The notes below the pieces were generated by a model, which was not told the origin of the DNA, ran no database searches, and saw only the letters and a program-made list of their open reading frames with translations. Below are positions 40,807 through 49,768 of a stretch of 64,000 nucleotides of DNA, in pieces. The first letter of the stretch is position 1, and the number at the start of each line of letters is the position of its first letter. The stretch spans positions 1 to 64,000 of the forward strand of contig NZ_JACVQF010000224.1 of NCBI RefSeq assembly GCF_014534645.1, read 5' to 3'. The DNA comes from Streptomyces griseicoloratus (lineage in GTDB: Bacteria; Actinomycetota; Actinomycetes; Streptomycetales; Streptomycetaceae). The translations under genes were made by a program, and so were the position numbers.

Positions 40807-41486
40807 GCACCGCGCGGACGGCCGGCTTCGGCACCGGCGCCCTCTCCCGGGCCGCCGCCCTCGTCCACACCCTGCTCACCGTCGAGGCCCTGCTGCTCCT
40901 GGCCGCCGCCCCGGGCCTCGCCGGGCTGTTCCTGCTCGCCCCCGACCCCGCCAACCTGCCCCTCGCCGCCTGCTGCCTGCTGCCGCTCGGCCCGGCGCTG
41001 TCCGCCGCCGTCCACGCCCTGCACCACCGCAGCCACGACCTCACCGACCTGCACCCGGCCCGCGCCTACGCGCGCGGCTGGCGGCTCAACGCCCTGCCCG
41101 CGCTGAAGCTGTGGGCACCCCTGCTGGCCTGGCTCACCCTCATCGCCTTCACCCTCACCCACTTCTCCGTCACCGGTCTGCCCGCCTGGTGGGCGGTGCT
41201 GCTCGCGCTGGTCGGCGCGGGCTCCCTCCTGTGGGGCGCGCACGCCCTCCTGCTCACCTCCCTGTTCACCTTCCGCGCCCGCGACACCGCCCGCCTCGCG
41301 GCGTACTTCCTGTTCCGGCACGGCCGCGCCACCCTCGGCGCCGGCTCGCTCCTGCTGCTGACCGCCGCCCTGACCGCCCTGCTGACCGAGGCCCTGCCCG
41401 CCCTGCTGGCCGCCCCGCTGCTGCTCTCCCTGCTGCACAGCGGCCGCCCGGTGATCGCGGAGACCCAGGAGGACTTCACGGCATGA
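40803..41486 (+). CDS. DUF624 (YesL-like) membrane protein
   Basis: A 227-residue membrane protein, leucine- and alanine-rich, with five to six helices. It resembles YesL/DUF624 proteins, which accompany LplB/LplC-type oligosaccharide importers in many Gram-positive bacteria (for example Bacillus rhamnogalacturonan genes). GTG start overlaps the GH39 stop by four bases; its own stop overlaps the ATG of the GH42 remnant. Function is not established; an accessory role in oligosaccharide uptake is inferred from constant linkage. Confidence 0.75.
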   Translation: MSTARTAGFGTGALSRAAALVHTLLTVEALLLLAAAPGLAGLFLLAPDPANLPLAACCLLPLGPALSAAVHALHHRSHDLTDLHPARAYARGWRLNALPALKLWAPLLAWLTLIAFTLTHFSVTGLPAWWAVLLALVGAGSLLWGAHALLLTSLFTFRARDTARLAAYFLFRHGRATLGAGSLLLLTAALTALLTEALPALLAAPLLLSLLHSGRPVIAETQEDFTA

Positions 41487-42936
41487 CCGCGCCCCGCACC
41501 CCGAAGATCCCGTACGGCGGCGACCACAACCCCGAGCAGTGGCCCGAGGAGGTCTGGGACGAGGACCACCGGCTGTTCACCCGGGCCGGCATCGACACCC
41601 TCACCGTCGGCGTCTTCTCCTGGTCGCTCACCCAGCCCGCCGAGGCCACCTACGACTTCACCGTCCTGGACCGGGTCCTGGACCGCGCCGCGGCCGAGGG
41701 CCGCCGCGTCTGCCTGGCCACCGGCACCGCCGCCCTCCCGCCCTGGCTCGCCCAACGGCACCCCGAGGTCAACCGCACCGACTTCGAGGGCCGCCGGCAC
41801 CGCTACGGCCAACGCCACAACTTCTGCCCCAGCTCACCGCGGTACCGGAGCGCGGCCACCGCGCTGGCGGCCCGCCTCGCCGAAGGGTACGGCGACCACC
41901 CCGCCCTGCTCGCCTGGCACGTCAACAACGAGTACGGCGGCGCCTGCTACTGCGACCTGTGCGCCGACGCCTTCCGCGCCTGGCTCCGCGAACGCCACGG
42001 CACCCTGGACGCCCTCAACGACGCCTGGTGGACCACCTTCTGGTCGCACCGCTACACCGACTGGGACCAGATCGAGCCGCCCAGCGCCCTCACCGAGCAC
42101 TGGCGCGGCCCCGGCCACACCGCCTTCCAGGGCATCACGCTGGACTACCACCGCTTCACCACCGACGCCCTGCTCGGCTGCTTCCGCGCCGAGAAGGACG
42201 CCATCCGCGCCCACGACCCGGACACGCCCGTCACCACCAACTTCATGGGCGTGTACCGCCCCCTCGACTACCACCGCTGGGCGCCCCACCTCGACTTCGC
42301 GTCCTGGGACAGCTACCCGCCCCTCGACGCCCCGCCCACGACCTGATGCGCGGCCTGAAGGACGGCGCCCCCTTCTGGCTGATGGAGCAGACCCCGTCCA
42401 CCACCGCCTGCCGTGACGTCAACCCGCTGCGCCGCCCCGGCGAACTGCGCCTGGCCACCTGGCAGGCGATCGCGTACGGCGCGGACGCGTCCCTCTACTT
42501 CCAGATGCGCGCCTCACGCGGCGCCTGCGAGAAGTACCACGGAGCGGTCATCGGCCACGCGGGCCGTGCCGACACCCGCGTCTTCCAGGAGGTCGCCGCA
42601 CTGGGGGAGGAGCTGAACGCCCTGGGCGCCGCGACCCTGGGCGCCCGCACCCCCGCCCGCACCGCCCTCCTCTTCGACTGGGACAGCCGGTGGGCGCTGG
42701 AGATCTCCGACGGCCCGTCCCGGCTCGTCCGCTACCAGGAACAGGTCCACGCCTACTACCGGGCCTCCCGCGAGGCCGGCGCCGATGTGGACGTCGTCCC
42801 GGTCACCGCCGACCTCACGCCGGCCCGCCTGATCGCCCACGCCACCGCCACCGACCTGCTCGCCGGCGAGCGCACCGACGCGGGCGCACCGCTCACCCTG
42901 GAGCCGCTGGGAGTCGCGGTCCTGCGGCTTCAGTAG
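41483..42936 (+). pseudogene. GH42 beta-galactosidase, frameshifted and internally deleted
   Basis: A broken family 42 glycosidase. The first frame (41483-42346, 287 codons) runs from IPYGGDHNPEQWPEEVW through WHVNNEYGGACYCDLC (acid/base Glu) to a premature TGA after SYPPLDAPPTT. The second frame resumes at DLMRGLKDGAPFWLMEQTPS (nucleophile Glu) near 42340, with an internal ATG at 42346. About six codons with a non-multiple of three are missing at the join. Further on, ADVDVVPVTADL runs straight into TPARLIAHATATDLLAGE, a C-terminal motif, so roughly 180-200 residues of the trimerisation region are gone. Total about 485 codons against a usual 650-690. Sequencing error could explain the frameshift but not the deletion. 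Confidence 0.88.
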
Positions 42937-44882
42937 ATCGTCCGGCCCCGCTCGTCCGGCACCCCGGACTTGCGCAGGAAGTAGCTGTTGACCTGGTCGC
43001 GCCACTCGCGGGCGCTGCGCAGCTGCTCCTCGAACCGCTCGGCCACGCGGGCGTGCCGGGCCGGCTCCACCAGGTCCGCGAGGCCCGCCCACACCCGGCG
43101 GGCCTCCTCGGCCTCCTCGACGCCCTCGAAGTGCGTGTCGTAGATGTGCTGGATCATCGTCTTGCCGCTGTGCAGCACATGGCCGTAGGGCACGTGGTGG
43201 AAGAACAGCAGCAGTTCGTCGGGGCAGGTGTCCGGCGACTCGTACACCTTGGCCCACGGCCCGGCGTACTGTGCCGCGTAGCCGGTGCCGGTCGCCGCGC
43301 TGCGGTCCACGCCGACGCCGTCGCGGTCGGCGAAGTGGTAGGTGCCCCACGGGCTGTACTCGTAGCCGTCCACGCCCGGCCCGTAGTGGTGCCCCGGCTG
43401 CACCATGAAGCCCACCCCGAGCGGAGCGGTGTACTTCTCGTACGTCGACCAGGAACCGTCCAGCACCGCGTGCAGCCCGGCGGCCAGCCGTTCCGGAGCC
43501 CCGGGGTGGGTCAGCGCGATCCACTCGTCGAGGACCGCGAGCGGGTCCGCCGCCGGGTCCCAGGCCAGGCGCCCGAAGGTGTAGAGGTTGGCCTGGGCGA
43601 GGGGGTGGCCGGTCCAGAACGGGTCGTCGCCGGCGTTCGACACGGCCACGAGCCCGTCCGCCAGCCGCCCGGCGGGCACCTCGCCGTCCGGCCGGAACCG
43701 CAGCACCTCGCTCCACATCGGGCCCAGCCAGCACACGTGCCGCTGCTGCCCGGTGTACTCCTGGGTGGCCTGCACCTCCACCGCGAGCCGGGTGCGCGGC
43801 ATGGCGCCGATCAGCGGCGAGACCGGCTCGCGGACCTGGAAGTCCATCGGCCCGTGCTTGACCTGGAGGACCGCGTTCGGGGCGAACTCCCCGTCCAGCG
43901 GCACGAAGTGGTCGTAGGCGGCCCGCGCCCGGTCCGTCGTCCGGTCCCGCCAGTCCTGGCGGTGGTCGTAGACGAACGCCCGCCAGTGCACGGTGCCGCC
44001 GTGCGGTGCGAGGGCGGCGGCCAGCAGGTTCGCACCGTCCGCGTGGGTGCGCCCGTACGCGAACGGGCCCGGCTGTCCCTCGGAGTCCGCTTTCACCACG
44101 TACCCGCCGAAGTCGGGTATCGCCTCGTACACCCGGGCCGTGGCCGCGGCCCACCAGGCCCGGACCCGCTCGTCCAGCGGGTCGGCGGTGGGCAGTCCGC
44201 CGAGGACCACCGGCGCGGCGAAGCTGACCGACAGGTGCGTCCGCACGCCGTAGGGCCGCAACGCGTCCGCGATCCCGGCGACCTCACCGATCCGGTCGGT
44301 CAGCAGGTGCGCCTCGGTCGCGTGCACGTTGACGTTGTTCACGGCGACCGCGTTGATCCCGCACGCCGCGAGCAGCCTGCCGTACGCCCGCACCCGCTCC
44401 AGATCCCCGCGCGCCCGTCCGTCGGCCCAGAACAGCGAGCCGCCCGCGTAACCGCGCTCGACCTGGCCCATCACCGGGTGCACGGCCACGTTGTCCCAGT
44501 GGTCCAGCATCCGCAGCGCCACCGTCGGCCGGTGCTCCTCGCGCTCCCACTCGCCGCGGAACGCGTCCTCGCCGAGCCGGACGACGTGGAACAGGCCGTA
44601 CAGCAGCCCGCGTCCGCCGTGCGCGGTGACGGTCGTCGTCCCGCCCTCGCGGACGCACGCGAACGCCTCCTCGTCGCCGGCACCGCCGGCACCGCCGGTC
44701 AGCTCCAGCACCAGGCCGGCCGGGGTGCCTTTGGGCACGACGCGGCCGCCGAACCGCTCGCACGCCCGCGCCACTTCGGCGCGCACCGTGTCCACGAGCG
44801 GCCCCGCCCCGCGGACGAGGGTGCGCCGGGCGCCGACGGCGCGGAAGGCGGCGGCGGGCAGCCAGGCCGGGTCGACGTCCAT
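42930..44882 (-). CDS. GH67 alpha-glucuronidase
   Basis: A 650-residue family 67 enzyme that removes (4-O-methyl-)glucuronic acid from the non-reducing end of aldouronic acids derived from glucuronoxylan. Blocks: RMLDHWDNVAVHPVMGQVER near residue 125, catalytic-region VVKADSEGQPGPFAYGRTHADG near 262, and YVDHRQDW-type segment RAFVYDHRQDWRDR near 300. No signal peptide, so it acts inside the cell on imported oligosaccharides. ATG at 44882. Its 3' end overlaps the GH42 relic by seven bases, convergently. Completes the enzyme set esterase, glucuronidase, xylosidase. Confidence 0.93.
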   Translation of the reverse strand: MDVDPAWLPAAAFRAVGARRTLVRGAGPLVDTVRAEVARACERFGGRVVPKGTPAGLVLELTGGAGGAGDEEAFACVREGGTTTVTAHGGRGLLYGLFHVVRLGEDAFRGEWEREEHRPTVALRMLDHWDNVAVHPVMGQVERGYAGGSLFWADGRARGDLERVRAYGRLLAACGINAVAVNNVNVHATEAHLLTDRIGEVAGIADALRPYGVRTHLSVSFAAPVVLGGLPTADPLDERVRAWWAAATARVYEAIPDFGGYVVKADSEGQPGPFAYGRTHADGANLLAAALAPHGGTVHWRAFVYDHRQDWRDRTTDRARAAYDHFVPLDGEFAPNAVLQVKHGPMDFQVREPVSPLIGAMPRTRLAVEVQATQEYTGQQRHVCWLGPMWSEVLRFRPDGEVPAGRLADGLVAVSNAGDDPFWTGHPLAQANLYTFGRLAWDPAADPLAVLDEWIALTHPGAPERLAAGLHAVLDGSWSTYEKYTAPLGVGFMVQPGHHYGPGVDGYEYSPWGTYHFADRDGVGVDRSAATGTGYAAQYAGPWAKVYESPDTCPDELLLFFHHVPYGHVLHSGKTMIQHIYDTHFEGVEEAEEARRVWAGLADLVEPARHARVAERFEEQLRSAREWRDQVNSYFLRKSGVPDERGRTIY

Positions 44883-44886
44883 GGCG

Positions 44887-45417
44887 TCAGGCGACCGCCC
44901 CGCCGGTGCCGCGCGCGGCGGCGATGAGGTCGGCACGGCCCTCACCGTCGTAGACCGTGATGTCCACGTAGGCGCCGTCGGGGATGTCGAAGTCCTTGAC
45001 CGTGAGGTCCACCGTCTCGGAGGTGCCCGGGGCGGAGAAGGTGCCGAGGTCGTGGTACGAACCACCGGAGGAGTAGCCGACGGCCACGTAGAAGGTGTCG
45101 CCGTCGTTCTTGGTGTCGTAGACCCAGAGCTTCTCGTCGTTGGGGTGGAACTCGACCTTGCCGATGAACCAGCCCGCGTCGTTCAGCTCCATCTTGACGG
45201 CGGTGCCGCCCGCGTCGTGCGCGAAGTAGGTGCCGTCGAACGGGTCGGTGAGCGTGCCGCCGCTGCACGGGCAGGTGTCGGTGTCGCGGTAGTACGTGGA
45301 GACGCTGGGATCCGGGTCGTAGGCCTGGGCCGGCGCGGCCGTCGCGAACAGGGTCCCCGCGGCCAGGAGCGCACCCGTGAGCAGCCCCGTGAGCCTTCTG
45401 CCGATGGTCGTCCGCAT
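44887..45417 (-). CDS. Small secreted protein of unknown function
   Basis: A 176-residue predicted exported protein. Signal peptide about 1-32 (MRTTIGRRLTGLLTGALL, cleavage after AQA). The mature protein is acidic and rich in Tyr, Gly and Asp, with a single CPC pair (TDTCPCSGG) and predicted beta strands (GWFIGKVEFHPNDEKLWVYD). I recognise no family. GGAGGGGGAACAG gives a very strong ribosome site. Its stop lies four bases from the GH67 start on the same strand, so the two may be cotranscribed. It could bind a polysaccharide, but nothing in the sequence proves it. Confidence 0.7.
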   Translation of the reverse strand: MRTTIGRRLTGLLTGALLAAGTLFATAAPAQAYDPDPSVSTYYRDTDTCPCSGGTLTDPFDGTYFAHDAGGTAVKMELNDAGWFIGKVEFHPNDEKLWVYDTKNDGDTFYVAVGYSSGGSYHDLGTFSAPGTSETVDLTVKDFDIPDGAYVDITVYDGEGRADLIAAARGTGGAVA

Positions 45418-45564
45418 CTGTTCCCCCTCCGGTGACGCGCCGGCCGGCGTCCGCCGCGGGCGCCCGCTCATTCTGGTGCATGCGTCACGTGCGGGGAACG
45501 GGGCGACACGCGGGAGTGGCGGGTTCAGGCCAGAGCCCGGACCCGCCACCCGTGTCTCATCCGC

Positions 45565-48500
45565 TCACGCCAGCAGTTCCACCTCCGCCAGCGTGTGCTC
45601 GCCGTCCAGGACCAGGCGGTACTTCGTGTACGTGCCCGGCGACTTCACCGAGAACGCCCGGGTCTGCCGGTCCCACGCGAAGGACTCACCGGAGCGCTCG
45701 TCCAGGGTCCGCCACGTCGTCCCGTCGGACGAGCCCTGGAGCTTCCAGCCGGTCGGGGCCTTCGCCCGGTCCGCGGAGGACGTCAGGGTGTACTGGACCG
45801 CCTTGATGCCCTTCGACGGCACCGGCAGGTCCACCGACGTCACCGTCGCGTCCGTCGCCGAGGTGTTGTCGAACAGCGCGCCGTCACCCACGATCGCGTC
45901 CGCGCGCGGCGTCGGCACCTCGTCGTCCTGGGTGATCGACACCGGCGCCGCGTCCTTGCCGGTGCCCCACGCAGAGGGGCGCGGGCCCATGTCGAACTCC
46001 AGGACGCCGCCCTTGGCGATCAGCGAGTGGGGGAGCGCGGTGGAGTTCCAGCGCTTGCCGTTGACCTTCAGCCCCTGCACGTAGATGTTCTTCGCGCTGT
46101 TCTTCGGCGCCTTCACGACCAGCTCGCGGCCGTTCTCCAGGTGGACGGTCGCCTTGGTGAACAGCGGTGAGCCGATGGCGTACTCGCCGCTGCCCATCAC
46201 CAGCGGGTAGAAGCCGAGGGAGGAGAAGAGGAACCAGGCCGACTGCTCGCCGTTGTCCTCGTCGCCGTGGTAGCCCTGGCCGATCTCGCTGCCGGTGTAG
46301 AGGCGGGAGAGCACCTCGCGGACGTTCTTCTGCGTCTTGTACGGCTGCCCGGCCGCGTCGTACATGTACAGGGCGTGGTGGGCGACCTGGTTGGAGTGGC
46401 CGTACATGCCCATCCGCACGTCGCGCGCCTCGGTCATCTCGTGGATGACGCCGCCGTAGGAGCCGACGAACTCCGGGGAGGCCGTCTCGGGCGTGGCAAG
46501 GTACTCGTCGAGCTTGTCGCCGAGGCCGCCCCGTCCGCCGTACAGGTTGGCCAGACCGCGGCTGTCCTGGGGGGCGGTGAAGGCGTAGCCCCAGCCGTTG
46601 GTCTCCGTGTAGTCGTGGCCCCACACACGGGGGTCGTACTTCTCGGAGTCCACGCGCCACTTGCCCGCCAGGTCCTTGCCCTGGAAGAAGCCGGCCTTCG
46701 CGTCGAACATGTTGACGTAGTCCCGGGCGCGGTCGAGGAAGTACGCCGACTCCTCCTTGTAGCGCTTCTCGCCGGTCTCCTTGTAGAGCTTCTCGCCCAT
46801 CTTCGCGATGCCGTAGTCGTTGAGGTAGCCCTCCAGCGCCCACGACAGGCCCTCGTGCGTCTCGGTGCTGGTGTAGCCGAGGAACGGCGAGGTGGCCATG
46901 CCCTTGCGGCCCACGCCCGACGACGGGGGCACGACGGTGGCGTTCTTCACGGCCGCGTCGTACGCCGCCTTCGCGTCGAAGCCGACGCCCTTGACGTAGG
47001 CGTCCGCGAAGGCGACGTCCGAGGAGGTGCCGGTCATCAGGTCCGCGTAGCCGGGGGAGGACCAGCGCGAGGTCCAGCCGCCGTCCTTGTAGTGCTGCAC
47101 GAACCCGTCGACCAGCTCACCGGCCTTGGACGGGGTCAGGAAGGAGTACGCCGGCCAGGTCGTGCGGTAGGTGTCCCAGAAGCCGTTGTTGACGTACACC
47201 TTGCCGTCCACGATCTTGGCGCCGGTGTGCGTCGGGGTGTCCGGCTGCGGCATCTTCGAGAACGGCGAGGCGTACTTGTACTTCCCGTCCACCTTCTCGT
47301 GGCCCGCGTTCGGGTACAGGTACAGCCGGTAGAGGCTGGAGTACAGCGTGGTCAGCTGGTCCTGCGTGGCGCCCTCCACCTCGACCTTGCCGAGGACGCG
47401 GTCCCACTGCTTCTGGGCGTCCCGCTTGACCTTCTCGAAGGACGTGCCCTCCGGGACCTCCTGGCGCAGGTTGTCCTTGGCCTGGTCGACGCTGATGAGC
47501 GAGGTCGCCAGGCGCAGGCCCACCGTGCGGTCCTCGCCCGCGTCGAAGCGCAGCCAGCCCTTGACGCCGCTCGCGTCGCCGGCCGTCACCTTCCGGTCGA
47601 ACTCGCCGTAGACGAAGAGCCGGGTCGCGCCCGTGGACAGCCCGGACTTCACGTCCGAGTAGCCGCTGAAGGTGCCCGTCTCCTCGTCCAGGGTCAGGCC
47701 CGCCTGGTCGTTGACGTTGTCGAAGATCACGCTCGCGTCGTCACCGGGGTAGGTGAAGCGCATCACCGCCGCGTGGTCCGTCGGCGCCATCTCGGCCTTC
47801 AGGCCGTTCTCGAACCGCACCCCGTAGTAGTACGGCCGCGCCGTCTCGTTCTCGTGCCGGAACGCCAGCTCCCGGGCCTCACGGCCGGTGTCCGGGGTGC
47901 CGGAGGCGGCGGACGGCATCACCTGGAAGGTCTGCCGGTCGCCCATCCACGGGCTCGGCTCGTGGCTCGCGCTGAACGCCTGGAGCGTCGGCAGGTTGTC
48001 CGCGTTGTTGCCGCGCGCGTAGTCGTACAGCCAGCTGAGCGAACCGGCGTTGGTGACCGGCGTCCAGAAGTTGAAGCCGTGCGGCACGGCCGTCGCGGGG
48101 AAGTTGTTGCCGCGCGAGAAGGCGCCGCTGGAGTTGGTGCCCCGGGTGGTCAGCGCGTAGTCGGACAGATGGGCCTTCGGCCGCTCCGGCTCGGCGGTCC
48201 TGATCGCCACGTCGTCCAGCCAGCCGCGGAACTTGGCCGGGCCCTTGGGGGAGTCGTACGCCACCAGGATCCGGTCGACGGTCTTGCCGGCCGCGACCGA
48301 GCCGATGGCCGACTCGACGTTGTTCCACTGGTTGACGTACAGCACCTTCGCGTCGCCCTGCCCCCGCGGCGTCAGCGCGAACCCGTGCTGGTCCGTGGCG
48401 CGCAGGTCGCTGAGGTAGGTGCCGTCGGTGAAGGCGAGGTCGACGGAGACGTTCGTGGCGTCGTAGTCGAGGTCGCCGTCCGCCATCGACGGGAAGATCC

Positions 48501-49368
48501 GGTACGCCAGCTCGGTGCGGCGGCCGACCTTCACGTCGACGTCGAAGACCTTGTTGTACGAGTACGCCCGTCCGTCCGCCGTGTGCCGGCCCGCGTACCG
48601 CAGCGCGCGCTTGCCGGTGAAGCCGGCGCCCGCCTTCGCCGTCGGCGAGCCGCTCGGGCCGCGGTCGACGAGGGTGAGCATGTCCTCGGGGGCGGGGCCG
48701 CCGCTCTCGCCGGTGGAGAGCTGCACGTCGGCGATCTGCAGGATGTCGCCGCCGTTGTTCTTCGTGACCTCCAGCCGGAAGTGCCGGAACTCGGCCGCCC
48801 CGGCGAGGTCGTAGGTCTTCGTCTGGAACCGCTCGGAGAAGGACTGCCCCGTGCGGGTGTCCAGCGTCTGCCAGCTCGTGCCGTCCGCCGAGCCCTTGAG
48901 GGTCCAGTCCACCGGGTCGCGTTCGGCGTGGTCGTTGGCCGATGTCAGCGCGTACCGGGCCACCTTGACGGGCGCGTCCAGGTCGAACTCGACCCAGCCG
49001 GTCCGCTCGAAGGCCAGCCACTTGGTGCCCGGCTCGCCGTCGACGAGGTTCTCCTTGACCTCGCCGCCGGCGGTGTTCTCCGCGCTCGCCCGGACGTCGG
49101 TGACGTGGTCGGTGACGTTGCCCGGTATGCCGGAGCTGTACCCGCCGTCCACGCCCGCGGCCCGTTTGCTGCCGTCCGCGGCGGTGTCGACGGTACTGAG
49201 CCAGTCCGGGGCCGGATCGTCCGCCTCGAACGAGGACGCGAACTCCCGGTCGGCGGCCTCGGGCGCGGCGGGCAGGGCGACCGCGGCGCCCTGTGAACCC
49301 GCCGCCAAAGCGAAGGCGGTCGTCACCACGACCGCCGGACCCCATCTGTGCCGAACTCTGTGCCGCAT
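45565..49368 (-). CDS. Secreted GH92 alpha-mannosidase with two F5/8-type C domains
   Basis: A 1267-residue extracellular enzyme. Signal peptide about 1-35. An F5/8 type C (CBM32-like) module lies at about 75-215 (ENLVDGEPGTKWLAFERTGW; WTLKGSADGTSWQTLDTRTG). A jelly-roll-like region leads to the GH92 core, about 410-1110, with family blocks NNFPATAVPHGFNFWTPVT, NNGFWDTYRTTWPAYSF and GYHGDEDNGEQSAWFLFSSL. A second F5/8 C-like module ends the protein (WKLQGSSDGTTWRTLDERSG). GH92 enzymes are Ca2+-dependent exo-alpha-mannosidases acting on N-glycans or yeast mannan. GGGAGGGG precedes the ATG. A LacI-type palindrome lies about 40 bases upstream of the start. Confidence 0.92.
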   Translation of the reverse strand: MRHRVRHRWGPAVVVTTAFALAAGSQGAAVALPAAPEAADREFASSFEADDPAPDWLSTVDTAADGSKRAAGVDGGYSSGIPGNVTDHVTDVRASAENTAGGEVKENLVDGEPGTKWLAFERTGWVEFDLDAPVKVARYALTSANDHAERDPVDWTLKGSADGTSWQTLDTRTGQSFSERFQTKTYDLAGAAEFRHFRLEVTKNNGGDILQIADVQLSTGESGGPAPEDMLTLVDRGPSGSPTAKAGAGFTGKRALRYAGRHTADGRAYSYNKVFDVDVKVGRRTELAYRIFPSMADGDLDYDATNVSVDLAFTDGTYLSDLRATDQHGFALTPRGQGDAKVLYVNQWNNVESAIGSVAAGKTVDRILVAYDSPKGPAKFRGWLDDVAIRTAEPERPKAHLSDYALTTRGTNSSGAFSRGNNFPATAVPHGFNFWTPVTNAGSLSWLYDYARGNNADNLPTLQAFSASHEPSPWMGDRQTFQVMPSAASGTPDTGREARELAFRHENETARPYYYGVRFENGLKAEMAPTDHAAVMRFTYPGDDASVIFDNVNDQAGLTLDEETGTFSGYSDVKSGLSTGATRLFVYGEFDRKVTAGDASGVKGWLRFDAGEDRTVGLRLATSLISVDQAKDNLRQEVPEGTSFEKVKRDAQKQWDRVLGKVEVEGATQDQLTTLYSSLYRLYLYPNAGHEKVDGKYKYASPFSKMPQPDTPTHTGAKIVDGKVYVNNGFWDTYRTTWPAYSFLTPSKAGELVDGFVQHYKDGGWTSRWSSPGYADLMTGTSSDVAFADAYVKGVGFDAKAAYDAAVKNATVVPPSSGVGRKGMATSPFLGYTSTETHEGLSWALEGYLNDYGIAKMGEKLYKETGEKRYKEESAYFLDRARDYVNMFDAKAGFFQGKDLAGKWRVDSEKYDPRVWGHDYTETNGWGYAFTAPQDSRGLANLYGGRGGLGDKLDEYLATPETASPEFVGSYGGVIHEMTEARDVRMGMYGHSNQVAHHALYMYDAAGQPYKTQKNVREVLSRLYTGSEIGQGYHGDEDNGEQSAWFLFSSLGFYPLVMGSGEYAIGSPLFTKATVHLENGRELVVKAPKNSAKNIYVQGLKVNGKRWNSTALPHSLIAKGGVLEFDMGPRPSAWGTGKDAAPVSITQDDEVPTPRADAIVGDGALFDNTSATDATVTSVDLPVPSKGIKAVQYTLTSSADRAKAPTGWKLQGSSDGTTWRTLDERSGESFAWDRQTRAFSVKSPGTYTKYRLVLDGEHTLAEVELLA

Positions 49369-49404
49369 GCGCCAGCACCCCTCCCTGCGCTCGCTCGGAG
49401 AATG

Positions 49405-49416
49405 GACAACGTTGTC
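49405..49416. promoter_or_regulatory. LacI-type operator before the GH92 gene
   Basis: GACAACGTTGTC, a perfect 12-bp palindrome with central CG, 37 bases upstream of the GH92 start codon. The central-CpG form is typical of LacI-family operators that control glycosidases in actinomycetes. No LacI-family gene lies in the window. Confidence 0.65.
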
Positions 49417-49606
49417 AAATTCGAAGCGCAAGGACTAGTAGTGCGTGAAGGTGCCAATGGTGTCAAGGGTGTTGGCTGTGGCGTACCGGTCGGGAGCCGG
49501 GGATTTTTCCTCCCGGGGGCACACAGGCCGCTCATATTTCCGCGAGGTCTCAACTCGGAAAAGACGTATGGTCAACCTTGCATTCGATCTTGCTCCGCCG
49601 ACCGGA

Positions 49607-49622
49607 AGTGGACTATACCTGT
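49607..49622. promoter_or_regulatory. dre-like (DasR) site upstream of ngcE
   Basis: AGTGGACTATACCTGT matches the 16-bp DasR responsive element AGTGGTCTAGACCACT at 12 positions, including the AGTGG and ACC cores. DasR, a GntR regulator, controls GlcNAc and chitin genes, which fits the transporter downstream. It is 146 bases before the ngcE ATG. Confidence 0.6.
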
Positions 49623-49768
49623 CGGCCACCGGGGGATCCGTGGGGGGAACCTCCAAGGCGCCCGAACTGCACCACCCGTACTTCCTGCACGACCCAGCTA
49701 GACCCGACCGCGGTGCCGGGAAGGATCCGGTTCACCGCCTGAGTCCTGGAGAAGGCGAGGACTTGAGC

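Larger units (their letters stand above)
49369..49768. other. Divergent control region between GH92 and ngcE
   Basis: A 400-base spacer with no gene. It contains the GACAACGTTGTC palindrome near the GH92 side, an AT-rich central part (about 49500-49620) suited to promoters, a dre-like site at 49607, and a polypurine ribosome region before ngcE. Frames that remain open here show no family resemblance. Confidence 0.6.

Noticed and set aside
46267-49296. Plus-strand open frame of about 1000 codons opposite the GH92 gene
   Set aside because: Val/Arg/Leu-rich antisense shadow. The minus-strand frame carries clear GH92 and F5/8 type C motifs.
49445-49768. N-terminal extension of ngcE to 49445
   Set aside because: The added 108 residues cover the regulatory spacer and would bury the Tat/lipoprotein signal, which must be N-terminal.
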